A DNA stretch of 64,000 bases from Vibrio cortegadensis (GCF_024347395.1 NZ_AP025472.1:1860001-1924000); one strand, 5' to 3'; counted from the stretch's first letter, positions 7,495 to 16,357 are shown. A program made the numbers and translations. The notes: a model not told the origin generated them from the sequence alone.

Positions 7495-9777
7495 ATGAAC
7501 CAACAACTCACTGTCACCAAGCGTGATGGACGTAAAGAAAGCATTGATCTTGAAAAGCTACACCGTGTTATCACATGGGCAGCAGAAGGCCTTCATAACG
7601 TATCCGTATCTCAAGTAGAACTGAAAGCTCACATTCAGTTTTATGACGGTATTACTACTTCGGATATCCATGAGACCATCATTAAGTCAGCCGCAGATTT
7701 AATCTCTGAAGAGACACCTGATTATCAATACTTAGCCGCGCGTCTAGCAGTATTTCACCTTCGTAAAAAAGCATATGGCCAATACGAGCCACCAACTTTA
7801 TACGATCATGTCTCGCGTTTAATTGATATGGGTAAGTATGATCAACACATCATGCAAGACTATACTCGCGAAGAGCTTAACCAACTTGATGGCATCATTG
7901 ATCACCGCCGTGATTTGGATTTCTCTTATGCCGCCGTTAAGCAGCTTGAAGGTAAATACTTCGTTCAAAACCGTGTAACTAAAGAAATTTACGAGAGTGC
8001 TCAATTCTTGTATATCTTGGTTGCTGCGTGTTTATTTGCGAAATACCCAAAAGAGACACGCCTTGATTACATTAAGCGCTTCTATGATGCGGCTTCAACA
8101 TTCAAGATCTCGTTACCAACACCAATTATGTCTGGTGTTCGTACTCCTACGCGCCAGTTTAGCTCATGTGTACTTATCGAATGTGGTGATAGCCTAGATT
8201 CAATCAATGCAACGGCGAGCTCAATTGTACGTTACGTATCTCAGCGTGCTGGTATCGGTATTAATGCAGGTCGTATCCGCGCTTTAGGCTCTGAAATCCG
8301 TAATGGTGAAGCTTTCCATACTGGTTGTATCCCTTTCTATAAATATTTCCAAACTGCGGTAAAATGTTGCTCTCAAGGTGGCGTTCGTGGTGGTGCGGCA
8401 ACCGTATTTTATCCACTATGGCATGGTGAAGTTCAATCTCTATTAGTGCTTAAAAACAACCGTGGTGTTGAAGAGAACCGTGTTCGTCATATGGATTACG
8501 GTGTTCAGTTAAACAAACTGATGTACTCACGTTTGGTTGAAGGCGGAAATATCAGCCTATTCTCACCATCTGATGTACCCGGCCTTTACGATGCGTTTTT
8601 CGAAGATCAAGATGAATTTGAACGTCTGTATGTTAAATACGAAAACGATGCTTCTGTAAAACGAGAAACCGTTCGTGCAGTAGAACTATTCTCTCTCCTT
8701 ATGCAAGAGCGAGCATCAACGGGTCGTATTTATATTCAGAACGTCGATCACTGTAATACTCATAGTCCATTTGACTCAAAAGTTGCGCCAGTTCGTCAAT
8801 CAAACTTATGTTTGGAGATCGCTCTGCCAACTAAACCATTAACGAATGTTGATGATGACAGCGGTGAAATTGCACTTTGTACGCTTTCAGCATTTAACCT
8901 TGGGGCTATCGATTCTTTAGATGATCTTGCTGAACTGTCTGAACTTGTGGTTCGTGCTCTTGATGCTCTACTTGACTACCAAGACTACCCTTTGCCAGCG
9001 GCTTACAAGTCAACAATGAATCGCCGAACATTAGGTGTGGGTGTAATCAACTACGCTTACTACCTTGCGAAAAATGGTGTTAAGTACTCTGATGGCAGCG
9101 CAAACGCTCTGACTCACCGTACATTCGAAGCTATTCAATATCACTTGCTTAAAGCATCGGTTGAACTCGCGAAAGAGCAAGGTAAATGCCCTCTTTTTGA
9201 CGAAACAAATTATGCGAAAGGTTTACTGCCAATCGATACGTACAAAAAAGATATCGATCTAATTTGTGATGAAGAGCTTCATTATGATTGGGATACTTTA
9301 CGCCAAGAGATCATGACGCACGGCCTACGAAATTCAACATTAACAGCTTTAATGCCGTCAGAAACATCATCTCAAATATCGAATGCAACCAATGGTATCG
9401 AACCACCTCGCGGTTTTGTATCAGTGAAAGCATCGAAAGATGGTATTTTGAAGCAAGTTGTTCCTGATTTCGCGAATTTGAAAGACAACTATGAGTTGCT
9501 TTGGAATATTGGTTCAAACAATGGTTACCTTCACTTAGTTGGCATCATGCAGAAGTTTGTTGACCAAGCTATCTCTGCTAACACCAACTATGATCCAAGT
9601 GCTTATGACAGCGGTAAAGTACCAATGAAGAAGCTGTTACAAGACTTACTAACAGCCTATAAGTTCGGTGTGAAGACGCTTTATTATCATAACACTCGTG
9701 ATGGTGCTAAAGATGACCAAGGTGACACTGCTCAGCCGGAAGATGATGATTGCGAAGGCGGCGGTTGTAAAATTTAA
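7495..9777 (+). CDS. nrdA: Ribonucleoside-diphosphate reductase class Ia, alpha subunit NrdA
   Basis: Large catalytic subunit of aerobic ribonucleotide reductase, reducing NDPs to dNDPs with the radical made in NrdB. 760 aa, the usual length. An N-terminal ATP-cone (VTKRDGRKESIDLEKLHRVI) provides allosteric control. Catalytic residues are visible: the first active-site Cys in FSSCVLIECGDS, Asn/Cys/Glu in NLCLEIALP and the second Cys in CTLSAFNLG. The C-terminal CEGGGCKI carries the pair that is re-reduced by thioredoxin or glutaredoxin. Regulated by the NrdR and DnaA sites upstream; nrdB follows after an 87-bp spacer holding a hairpin. Confidence 0.99.
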   Translation: MNQQLTVTKRDGRKESIDLEKLHRVITWAAEGLHNVSVSQVELKAHIQFYDGITTSDIHETIIKSAADLISEETPDYQYLAARLAVFHLRKKAYGQYEPPTLYDHVSRLIDMGKYDQHIMQDYTREELNQLDGIIDHRRDLDFSYAAVKQLEGKYFVQNRVTKEIYESAQFLYILVAACLFAKYPKETRLDYIKRFYDAASTFKISLPTPIMSGVRTPTRQFSSCVLIECGDSLDSINATASSIVRYVSQRAGIGINAGRIRALGSEIRNGEAFHTGCIPFYKYFQTAVKCCSQGGVRGGAATVFYPLWHGEVQSLLVLKNNRGVEENRVRHMDYGVQLNKLMYSRLVEGGNISLFSPSDVPGLYDAFFEDQDEFERLYVKYENDASVKRETVRAVELFSLLMQERASTGRIYIQNVDHCNTHSPFDSKVAPVRQSNLCLEIALPTKPLTNVDDDSGEIALCTLSAFNLGAIDSLDDLAELSELVVRALDALLDYQDYPLPAAYKSTMNRRTLGVGVINYAYYLAKNGVKYSDGSANALTHRTFEAIQYHLLKASVELAKEQGKCPLFDETNYAKGLLPIDTYKKDIDLICDEELHYDWDTLRQEIMTHGLRNSTLTALMPSETSSQISNATNGIEPPRGFVSVKASKDGILKQVVPDFANLKDNYELLWNIGSNNGYLHLVGIMQKFVDQAISANTNYDPSAYDSGKVPMKKLLQDLLTAYKFGVKTLYYHNTRDGAKDDQGDTAQPEDDDCEGGGCKI

Positions 9778-9786
9778 CACCAATGT

Positions 9787-9809
9787 AGCCTACCTAACCA
9801 CGGTAGGCT
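9787..9809 (+). other. Intercistronic hairpin between nrdA and nrdB
   Basis: Stem AGCCTACC/GGTAGGCT with a 7-nt loop, followed by only a short T-rich stretch (TTATTG). Probably a weak or partial terminator or a processing site that sets the NrdA:NrdB ratio, since nrdB shows no other promoter. Confidence 0.7.
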
Positions 9810-9864
9810 TTATTGCTTCAATCTAACGACTAGGTTGATAAGTTCACAAGATTTAGAGGTTCAC

Positions 9865-10998
9865 ATGGCCTACAGTACATTTTCTCAAAATAAAAACGAT
9901 CAACTAAAAGAACCAATGTTCCTTGGTCAATCAGTAAACGTTGCACGCTACGACCAACAGAAGTTTGAAATTTTCGAAAAACTGATTGAGAAGCAACTCT
10001 CTTTCTTCTGGCGTCCAGAAGAAGTTGATGTATCAAGCGACCGTATTGACTACAACAAACTACCAGATCATGAAAAGCATATTTTCATCTCTAACTTGAA
10101 ATACCAAACTCTGTTGGATTCAATTCAAGGACGTAGTCCAAACGTGGCTTTGCTTCCTTTAGTGTCACTACCTGAAGTCGAAACTTGGATCGAGACTTGG
10201 TCTTTCTCTGAAACGATTCACTCTCGCTCTTACACTCATATCATTCGTAACATCGTCAATGATCCAAGTGTTGTATTTGACGATATCGTAGAAAATGAAG
10301 AGATCTTAAAGCGCGCGAAAGACATCGCTCACTATTATGACGATTTGATTGCGACATCAAATGACTACCACCGTTATGGCGTAGGCAAGCACGATATTAA
10401 TGGCGAAACAGTCGATGTAAACCTTCATAACTTGAAGAAGAAACTTTACTTGTGCCTAATGTCCGTGAATGCACTTGAAGCAATCCGCTTCTACGTAAGT
10501 TTTGCCTGCTCATTTGCTTTTGCAGAGCGTGAGTTAATGGAGGGTAACGCAAAAATCATCAAGCTGATTGCTCGTGATGAAGCGCTTCATCTAACAGGTA
10601 CTCAGCATATGATTAATATTCTGCGTAATGGTCAAGATGATTTCTCTTTCATGCAGATTGCAGAAGAGTGTAAGCAGGACTGTTTTGACTTGTTTAAAGC
10701 CGCGGCAGAACAAGAGAAAGAGTGGGCAGAGTATCTATTTAAAGACGGTTCAATGATTGGTTTGAACAAAGACATTCTATGTCAGTATGTTGAATACATT
10801 ACCAATATTCGTATGCAGGCTGTCGGTTTAGGCATCGCTTACCCACATGCGACTTCGAATCCAATTCCATGGATCAACGCTTGGTTATCATCAGACAACG
10901 TACAAGTTGCGCCTCAAGAAGCAGAAATTAGCTCTTACCTCGTAGGTCAAATTGATAACGAAGTAAGTGCAGATGACTTCGAAGGTTTTGAACTGTAA
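9865..10998 (+). CDS. nrdB: Ribonucleoside-diphosphate reductase class Ia, beta subunit NrdB
   Basis: Diiron-tyrosyl radical subunit of ribonucleotide reductase. Start ATG 9865 is preceded by AGAGGT at the right distance; an in-frame start at 9835 lacks a binding site and would add ten non-family residues. 377 aa, as in enterics. The diiron ligands and radical Tyr lie in WIETWSFSETIHSRSYTHI and further ligands in ARDEALHLTGTQH. The acidic C-terminal tail (DDFEGFEL) is the NrdA docking peptide. Its stop overlaps the yfaE start by one base. Confidence 0.98.
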   Translation: MAYSTFSQNKNDQLKEPMFLGQSVNVARYDQQKFEIFEKLIEKQLSFFWRPEEVDVSSDRIDYNKLPDHEKHIFISNLKYQTLLDSIQGRSPNVALLPLVSLPEVETWIETWSFSETIHSRSYTHIIRNIVNDPSVVFDDIVENEEILKRAKDIAHYYDDLIATSNDYHRYGVGKHDINGETVDVNLHNLKKKLYLCLMSVNALEAIRFYVSFACSFAFAERELMEGNAKIIKLIARDEALHLTGTQHMINILRNGQDDFSFMQIAEECKQDCFDLFKAAAEQEKEWAEYLFKDGSMIGLNKDILCQYVEYITNIRMQAVGLGIAYPHATSNPIPWINAWLSSDNVQVAPQEAEISSYLVGQIDNEVSADDFEGFEL

Positions 10999-11276
10999 TG
11001 CCAGCACTCAAAATTAACGGCTTGACCTCTATCCAGTCTAACTCATCTAGCACTCTACTTGAGGCCATGGAGCAATCAGGGCTCACCCCTGAGTATAATT
11101 GCCGAGATGGTCATTGTGGCGCATGTCGCTGCAAGCTAGAGTCTGGTGAGGTCGAGTATGTTGGTTTTGCAATGGCATATACGAACGATGACGAGATCTT
11201 ACCTTGTGTCTGTCGAGCAAAAACGGATGTTGCGTTAAGTAGTGTGAACTATTCGGTCAAAAAACAGCGAGCTTAG
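10998..11276 (+). CDS. yfaE: 2Fe-2S ferredoxin YfaE (diferric-tyrosyl radical maintenance)
   Basis: 92-aa plant-type ferredoxin. Cluster ligands are the CRDGHCGAC set (Cys-x4-Cys-x2-Cys) with the fourth Cys in the LPCVCRA segment. In E. coli YfaE reduces the NrdB diiron site during cofactor assembly and repair. Translational coupling through the TAATG overlap with nrdB fits this role exactly. Confidence 0.95.
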   Translation: MPALKINGLTSIQSNSSSTLLEAMEQSGLTPEYNCRDGHCGACRCKLESGEVEYVGFAMAYTNDDEILPCVCRAKTDVALSSVNYSVKKQRA

Positions 11277-11343
11277 ATTCCATCTGATTTGCAAATTTTA
11301 CACCTCGGCCAAGTATTCTCCCCTTCAAGACTTCCAAAAACGA

Positions 11344-11380
11344 AAGAGCCAACGCCTCACCGCGCTGGCTCTTCTTTTTT
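11344..11380 (+). terminator. Rho-independent terminator of nrdA-nrdB-yfaE
   Basis: Stem AAGAGCCA/TGGCTCTT with extra pairing inside (GCGC-like), followed by CTTTTTT. Confidence 0.9.
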
Positions 11381-11404
11381 ATTCCAAATATTACTCGTTT
11401 AACG

Positions 11405-11653
11405 TTATCCCACTTTAGTTTCGAGCAAGATCATATCCGCCGTATCGACTGAAACTGATTTATCCCCAATGTGTTTTCCATCATCATCAAACAGTGACAA
11501 CCGATAACCTTGCTTAGGAAGTTGATGAAATGAACTCGGAAAACCACGCCATAATGAGACAATGTCTCCCTTGGCGCTATTGAAAATCTCCCCTAATACC
11601 ACTTCCTGACTTGCGATTTGATACAAAACTTTTATTTTTGATTGTTGCTGCAT
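11405..11653 (-). CDS. Small conserved-looking hypothetical protein
   Basis: 82 aa from ATG 11653, chosen because GGAGG lies 4-5 nt upstream; the frame opens at 11677 without a binding site. The sequence is soluble and of mixed character, with two probable beta-rich segments (KVLYQIASQEVVLGEIF and GYRLSLFDDDGKHIGDKS). No signal peptide, membrane segment or catalytic motif is seen. It converges on yfaE and is co-directional with the cinA-like gene, but a terminator separates them. I do not recognise a family. Confidence 0.6.
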   Translation of the reverse strand: MQQQSKIKVLYQIASQEVVLGEIFNSAKGDIVSLWRGFPSSFHQLPKQGYRLSLFDDDGKHIGDKSVSVDTADMILLETKVG

Positions 11654-11810
11654 CCTGCCTCCAGTCTCACTATCCATTGATGAGTACTAGAGTCAGTTTA
11701 ACCGTTTATTTTTTATTCGCGCGTATCAAAAGTGAGACATAAAAATCATCCTAATAAAATCATTGAGTTAAGCGATAGATCGATTACTTATAGATAATTA
11801 AGATAAAGAT

Positions 11811-11843
11811 AAAAAAAAGATAAGCTGATTTATCATCGGCTTA
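11811..11843 (-). terminator. Terminator of the cinA-like gene (leftward)
   Basis: Stem TAAGCTGA/TCGGCTTA (11821-11843) with a long A run on its left (11811-11820), giving a U tract after the stem in the leftward transcript. Confidence 0.7.
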
Positions 11844-11884
11844 CCTTTTTCGGCGCACAAAATTACAGCGAGCTGACTATGCGG

Positions 11885-13126
11885 TTAAGCTTGAATAACA
11901 CTCACGGGTATAAACAGCTCTTTTATCCTATTCAGTGAACCATACTGAACAAACATCGGCTTACCTTCAAGGTGACGCCTCAACATATCTGACGCCACTG
12001 TACTGATGACTTTTCGAGCATCATTGCGGTTGTAGTCTCTTTTAAACTCAAGAACCTGCCCCCATTCACCAGTTTGTGTTGCTAGTGCAACTGAAAATTG
12101 ATTTTCCTCTATTTTTCCAGTAACTAACGCAATATCAGTCGCACACTTTTCTCGTGTAGCCGCTGCTAAAGCAAACGCCGCGGCTAAAGGGTCTCCCCCA
12201 TCACCTGGGGATTCATTTAACGAGCTCATTATCCATGAATGCCCACAACAGCTTTCAATAAGCTCATCACTCTGTAACCAAGAAGATAAGGAGCCTCTTG
12301 TGGATTGCTCTGAAATCGACAATGTCTTCTTTTGATCAACCAATAAATGCCCTAAGTGCGTCAACATAGGTTCATCTACACTGACAACATGAGCTTCTAG
12401 CAGCTTATAGATCATCTGCAGTAGTTTTATCCGAACTTCTAACCCATCTTTAGGGCCAAATAACTTGACCTCAATAAAAGGTAAATAGGAACGATAGCCA
12501 AGTTCGTAGCCAGCAGGTAACTTAAGTTGATCTAATGAATCAGAAATTCCTGACTCTGACAAACCAAAAGTAAATAAACGGCTGCATTCAGACTGCTCAA
12601 CGTCTGGTTGAGACATCTTCAAATCGGGCAATATTTGATCTTGTACCATTCGCTTGAATTCACTAGGTACACCAGGAGTAAAATAGAAAATAGCATCGTT
12701 AATTTTCATTTTGAAGCCACAAGCAGTGCCTATCGGATTATCAATAATCTCGGAATTACTTGGCAACATCGCTTGTTTTAAGTTGCTGTCTGGCATTACC
12801 ACACCTCTAGCACTAAACATCGCTTCAAGTTTTTTCAGCCAATCACTAAACAATACCAATTTTTCGCCAGAAGCATTAGCAGCAGCGGCAGCACTCATAT
12901 CGTCAGTTGTTGGCCCCAAACCGCCATTTACGATAATCACATCGTAATTAAAGCTCAGCATTAAAAACTCTTCTGTGAGAGCACTAAGCTGATCACCAAC
13001 GGTTGATCGCTTAGATAGCCCAAAACCGTGTTGATAGAATTTACTCGATAACCATGCAGCATTTGTATCAACAATGTCACCATGAAGAACTTCCTCACCA
13101 GTACTCAACATTGCAATTTTCAACAT
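11885..13126 (-). CDS. CinA-like protein (YfaY type), probably without deamidase activity
   Basis: 413 aa from ATG 13126, with AAGGAAT upstream; the frame extends to 13210 without support. Residues about 1-170 form the COG1058/MoCF-like domain (STGEEVLHGDIVDTNAAWLS, NGGLGPTTDD, PGVPSEF), known as an ADP-ribose/CoA pyrophosphatase in some homologues. The C-terminal third aligns with the NMN deamidase domain, but its AESCTGG signature reads SEQSTRG, losing the catalytic Ser, and the YSNEAK lysine region is also not conserved. It resembles E. coli YfaY, whose deamidase domain is also degenerate. Role unknown. Confidence 0.8.
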   Translation of the reverse strand: MLKIAMLSTGEEVLHGDIVDTNAAWLSSKFYQHGFGLSKRSTVGDQLSALTEEFLMLSFNYDVIIVNGGLGPTTDDMSAAAAANASGEKLVLFSDWLKKLEAMFSARGVVMPDSNLKQAMLPSNSEIIDNPIGTACGFKMKINDAIFYFTPGVPSEFKRMVQDQILPDLKMSQPDVEQSECSRLFTFGLSESGISDSLDQLKLPAGYELGYRSYLPFIEVKLFGPKDGLEVRIKLLQMIYKLLEAHVVSVDEPMLTHLGHLLVDQKKTLSISEQSTRGSLSSWLQSDELIESCCGHSWIMSSLNESPGDGGDPLAAAFALAAATREKCATDIALVTGKIEENQFSVALATQTGEWGQVLEFKRDYNRNDARKVISTVASDMLRRHLEGKPMFVQYGSLNRIKELFIPVSVIQA

Positions 13127-13321
13127 AATATATTCCTTTGGTGCACGATGACTTAATCGGGCATTGATACTCTGGGGGTATTTAAATGTCGCTGATCTAG
13201 TATCAGACAACGCTTTTACACAATAAGTTTCAGAAAAATTACCTATTTAGTATTTTCAAGCATGCTCTATTCATGGATAATTGCGATCTTGATCGTAATA
13301 ACCCACTCTTTGGAGCAATCC

Positions 13322-14227
13322 GTGTCAAAGCAAACCGTATTAATGAAAACTATTGCAGGACTAGCACTGTCATCTTCTGTAACAGTCCACGCAAACAGCA
13401 ATATTAGCCAAGATATTGAGTTTTCCTATACCGTTGATTGCAAACAAGAGTTTTGCCTAGATAATAACTCTTATCGTTACAACACAAGCAATTCTTATGC
13501 CCTAACGTCAGATCAAAGCTTAGATTTTTCAGAACCTGAACTGCCTTTGTATATGAATCCTCGCAGTGAGAAAGATTGGGACTACTTGAAAGGTCAAACT
13601 TACACAATTTTAGGTCTTAGCGTTGCGACTGTAGGTTTGATGACTTTACTTCCTGAAAGTATCACCAAATGGGATGCTGAAGATCGTGACTTAAGCAATA
13701 TTGGCAGCAAATGGAAAGATAACGTCACTTCAGGCCCTACATGGGACCGCGATGAACATTTCCTTAACTATATTGCTCACCCATATTTTGGTGGTGTTTA
13801 TTACACCGCTGCTCGCCATGCTGGGTTTAATGAGTTTGAGTCATTCATGTACTCGTTCACTATGTCCACATTTTTCTGGGAATATGGTGTAGAAGCCTTT
13901 GCAGAAGTACCTTCATGGCAAGATATTTTCATTACTCCTTTCTTTGGTGCTGTTGCTGGTGAAATCATGTTCGAAACAGAACAAGAGATTGTGGCGAATG
14001 GTGGTGAAGTAATGGGGTCTGAAACCGTTGGTGACGTATCACTCTTTTTCCTAAACCCAGTCGGTCATATCCATTACTGGGTAAGTGATGCATGGGGCGG
14101 TGAAGCCGAATTCAGCTTTAACAATAAGCCTTGGGGTAATAATCAAGATGCCGCCAAGTTTGCCCTTGATGCTGGTGCCGCGTACGACAATCAGTATTAC
14201 GGCGTTGATTTAAAAATCACTTTTTAA
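13322..14227 (+). CDS. DUF3943 exported protein
   Basis: 301 aa from GTG 13322 (GGAG 6 nt upstream); ATG 13343, which would start MKTIAGLALSSS, is an alternative and gives a neat signal peptide. After the exported N-terminus comes a Cys-containing pair (VDCKQEFC), a hydrophobic segment (YTILGLSVATVGLMTLLP) and the DUF3943 core with NYIAHPYFGGVYYTAARHAGF and SFFWEYG-like residues. Such proteins are probably envelope-associated; function unknown. Ends in FFLNPVGH...ITF-type strands, which could suit the outer membrane. Confidence 0.75.
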   Translation: MSKQTVLMKTIAGLALSSSVTVHANSNISQDIEFSYTVDCKQEFCLDNNSYRYNTSNSYALTSDQSLDFSEPELPLYMNPRSEKDWDYLKGQTYTILGLSVATVGLMTLLPESITKWDAEDRDLSNIGSKWKDNVTSGPTWDRDEHFLNYIAHPYFGGVYYTAARHAGFNEFESFMYSFTMSTFFWEYGVEAFAEVPSWQDIFITPFFGAVAGEIMFETEQEIVANGGEVMGSETVGDVSLFFLNPVGHIHYWVSDAWGGEAEFSFNNKPWGNNQDAAKFALDAGAAYDNQYYGVDLKITF

Positions 14228-14245
14228 TATAAACATCTTCAATTT

Positions 14246-14271
14246 AAGCGGCACTCTGTTGCCGCTTTTTT
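14246..14271 (+). terminator. Terminator of the DUF3943 gene
   Basis: Stem AAGCGGCA/TGCCGCTT, loop CTCTGT, six-T tail. Confidence 0.9.
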
Positions 14272-14321
14272 GTGTCTGAGTTTTGATATTTGAGATTCCG
14301 ACCTTCGCTTAGGCCAAAAAA

Positions 14322-14362
14322 TTGATATTCATCAACTATTCCTACCACAGACCTTCTACACT
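14322..14362 (+). promoter_or_regulatory. Perfect FNR box with class II promoter geometry
   Basis: TTGAT-ATTC-ATCAA at 14322-14335 matches the FNR consensus at all ten positions. A -10-like TACACT lies at 14357-14362, which puts the transcript start near 14369 and the box centre near -40.5, the position of FNR-activated class II promoters. It should drive the ACT-domain gene at 14441 when oxygen is low. Confidence 0.75.
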
Positions 14363-14440
14363 AAAACCAAGGATATAAATAAAATAGTTATCAACCAGTA
14401 GGTTAGATGTATGACTGGTATTTAGAAGAGGGAATAAAAT

Positions 14441-14953
14441 ATGAATAGTACATTTATTGTAAATTTCGTCGGTAAAGCCTCACCAGCAACCATAAAAGAA
14501 CTTGCAGCCACAACTCACGATAATGGTGGTAAATGGTTGATAAGCAAGGTTAATTTTATAGAAAGCCAAGTAGCCGCGGTGATTAAAATTGAACTTCCCG
14601 AAGCCAATGCCGAAACCGTCAAAGCCGTATTTAAAGCACAAAAAAATTTAATGGTCAATATCGTTGATTCAGCAAGCACTGCACATGAAGTTGATACCAT
14701 CTATCAACTACGTCTTGATTCAAATGATCGAGCTGGCATCGTGAATGAAATTACACACGTTTTGGATGGACAGGGAATCAGTATTTTAGATATGGATTGC
14801 CAACGGGTATTCATCGCTGGTGGTGGTGGTGTGAGTTCGAGCTTATTCACATCGACTCTATCGATTCGCTTACCTGTGGATGTACAAATAGAAGATGTGG
14901 CAAGTGAACTAGAAGCATTAAGCGAAGATACACGAGTAATTTTAGAAGCATAA
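14441..14953 (+). CDS. ACT-domain protein, GcvR-like
   Basis: 170 aa, with AGAGGGA before the ATG. Two tandem ACT-type folds are visible: residues about 3-75 (FIVNFVGKASPATIKELAATTHDNGGKWL) and about 85-168 (LRLDSNDRAGIVNEITHVLDGQGISILDMD), as in GcvR, the repressor partner of GcvA in glycine cleavage control. ACT domains bind amino acids. Most similar in layout to the GcvR/YP_ family of paired-ACT regulators; it need not be the true gcvR. A perfect FNR box upstream suggests anaerobic induction, unusual for this family. The heme diguanylate cyclase gene follows after 101 bp without a T-tailed terminator. Confidence 0.8.
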   Translation: MNSTFIVNFVGKASPATIKELAATTHDNGGKWLISKVNFIESQVAAVIKIELPEANAETVKAVFKAQKNLMVNIVDSASTAHEVDTIYQLRLDSNDRAGIVNEITHVLDGQGISILDMDCQRVFIAGGGGVSSSLFTSTLSIRLPVDVQIEDVASELEALSEDTRVILEA

Positions 14954-15001
14954 CCATACAGGGTCTGAATAATTACGCCCCATTATGGATACTATTTGAT
15001 A

Positions 15002-15035
15002 TACCGTTCGCCATTCGATAGAATGATGAACGGTA
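15002..15035 (+). other. Hairpin just before the diguanylate cyclase gene
   Basis: Outer stem TACCGTTC/GAACGGTA and inner stem CATTC/GAATG with a GATA loop, interrupted by a 2-nt by 2-nt internal loop. No T tract follows on the + strand, so it is unlikely to be a terminator. It ends about 4-5 nt before the AAGG that serves as binding site for the gene at 15055. Confidence 0.75.
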
Positions 15036-15054
15036 AAAAAGGTATCCAATTAAA

Positions 15055-16275
15055 ATGAAATCGTTAAAGTGTTTGTTGGTAAAGAATATTACGTCTGTAA
15101 TATTTATTTATATTCTCTCTGTATCTTGCCTATTCCTCATTGGTAGCCAATATTATAAAGATTCCACTTATAAGCGTGTCGCACAAGATACGGCTATCAT
15201 ATACAGCAATACACTTTCACTTTTACATCAATATTACTCTGATGAAATTCTTCCGAGAGCTAAAGCATCAGGAGCAAAAACAAGCTTAAATTACTTAGAT
15301 AATGATCATGATTTGCCTTTCCCTATCACATTCAGCAATGCTTTTGGTCAACGATTAAACAAGCAACTTTCTGATGTATCCGTTGAAATTTATAGCCAAT
15401 ATCCATTCGAAAATAGAAAAGACAGACAACTAAATGATTCTCAGAAATCTGCTCTTACTTATTTTGAACAAGGAAATACCGAAGATATTTTCAAGTATGA
15501 AAAAATGGATAGCGGCGAAAAAAACATGATCACCTTGATCACGCCAATTTATATGTCAAAACCATGCCTTAACTGCCATAACGCCATGTCAGATTACACT
15601 GGTATAACTTGGAAAGATGGCGACTTTCGTGGTGTTCGAGAAATCAGTTTCCCAGTTTCAACCGAAAATATATTCGAGAGTGACTACACCTGCTTAAGCG
15701 TAATCGTTGCCCTACTTGTATCTATCAGTGGTGTATTTTTAGTTTTACCTTTAGTGAAACAACTTAAAATATCTTTGAAACAGTCTCAAAGCCTCATGTC
15801 CGAATTAGAATTCCAAGCTTGTCATGACCCATTAACAAAAATCGCGAATCTAAATCAACTCACTAAGATGATGGACTTGGCTCTAAAGGACTCAACAAGT
15901 AACAATATCGGGCTGTTATTTATCGATCTCAATAAATTTAAATACATCAATGATACATGGGGGCACGCTGCTGGAGACCGAGTATTAATCAGTTGCGCTC
16001 AAGCATTAAAAAATGAGATTAGCTCTGAGTATACACTTGCTAGAATAGGTGGTGATGAGTTTGTCATCATGATTTCGAATGTAAGACACGATGGCGAAAC
16101 AGAGCAGTTAGCTTCAAGAATAACAAAAGCGATGACCACCACAGTAGATTTTAATGGGCTAGATATCTCATATTCAGCCTCAATTGGCCATGTGGTACAC
16201 ACCAAAGCAGAAACGTCGGCGGATATGTTACTGAGCGCGGCTGATCATGAGATGTACAAAAATAAAAATAGCTAA
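15055..16275 (+). CDS. Membrane diguanylate cyclase with DUF3365/Tll0287-like c-heme sensor domain
   Basis: 406 aa. A membrane segment (about 10-30), a periplasmic domain (about 31-215) of the DUF3365 type, a second membrane segment (about 218-240) and a cytoplasmic GGDEF domain. The sensor holds CLNCH at residues 171-175, a c-type heme attachment motif, so the domain probably binds a heme and senses redox state or a gas. The GGDEF motif at 332-336 (RIGGDEF) is intact, so it should make c-di-GMP. The RxxD product-inhibition site is absent (SSEY in its place). It may share the FNR-type promoter of the ACT gene upstream. Convergent with the norspermidine operon. Confidence 0.9.
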   Translation: MKSLKCLLVKNITSVIFIYILSVSCLFLIGSQYYKDSTYKRVAQDTAIIYSNTLSLLHQYYSDEILPRAKASGAKTSLNYLDNDHDLPFPITFSNAFGQRLNKQLSDVSVEIYSQYPFENRKDRQLNDSQKSALTYFEQGNTEDIFKYEKMDSGEKNMITLITPIYMSKPCLNCHNAMSDYTGITWKDGDFRGVREISFPVSTENIFESDYTCLSVIVALLVSISGVFLVLPLVKQLKISLKQSQSLMSELEFQACHDPLTKIANLNQLTKMMDLALKDSTSNNIGLLFIDLNKFKYINDTWGHAAGDRVLISCAQALKNEISSEYTLARIGGDEFVIMISNVRHDGETEQLASRITKAMTTTVDFNGLDISYSASIGHVVHTKAETSADMLLSAADHEMYKNKNS

Positions 16276-16308
16276 CAGAGCAGCGAATTGGAAAATACAA
16301 ATTAAATT

Positions 16309-16336
16309 AGAGCAGCTCATTAGCTGCTCTTTTTAT
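16309..16336 (+). terminator. Terminator between the diguanylate cyclase gene and nspC
   Basis: Stem AGAGCAGCT/AGCTGCTCT with a 4-nt loop and TTTTTA tail on the + strand. It ends the rightward gene; leftward activity for nspC is possible. Confidence 0.9.
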
Positions 16337-16357
16337 TTCTATGAATAATAAATTCTG

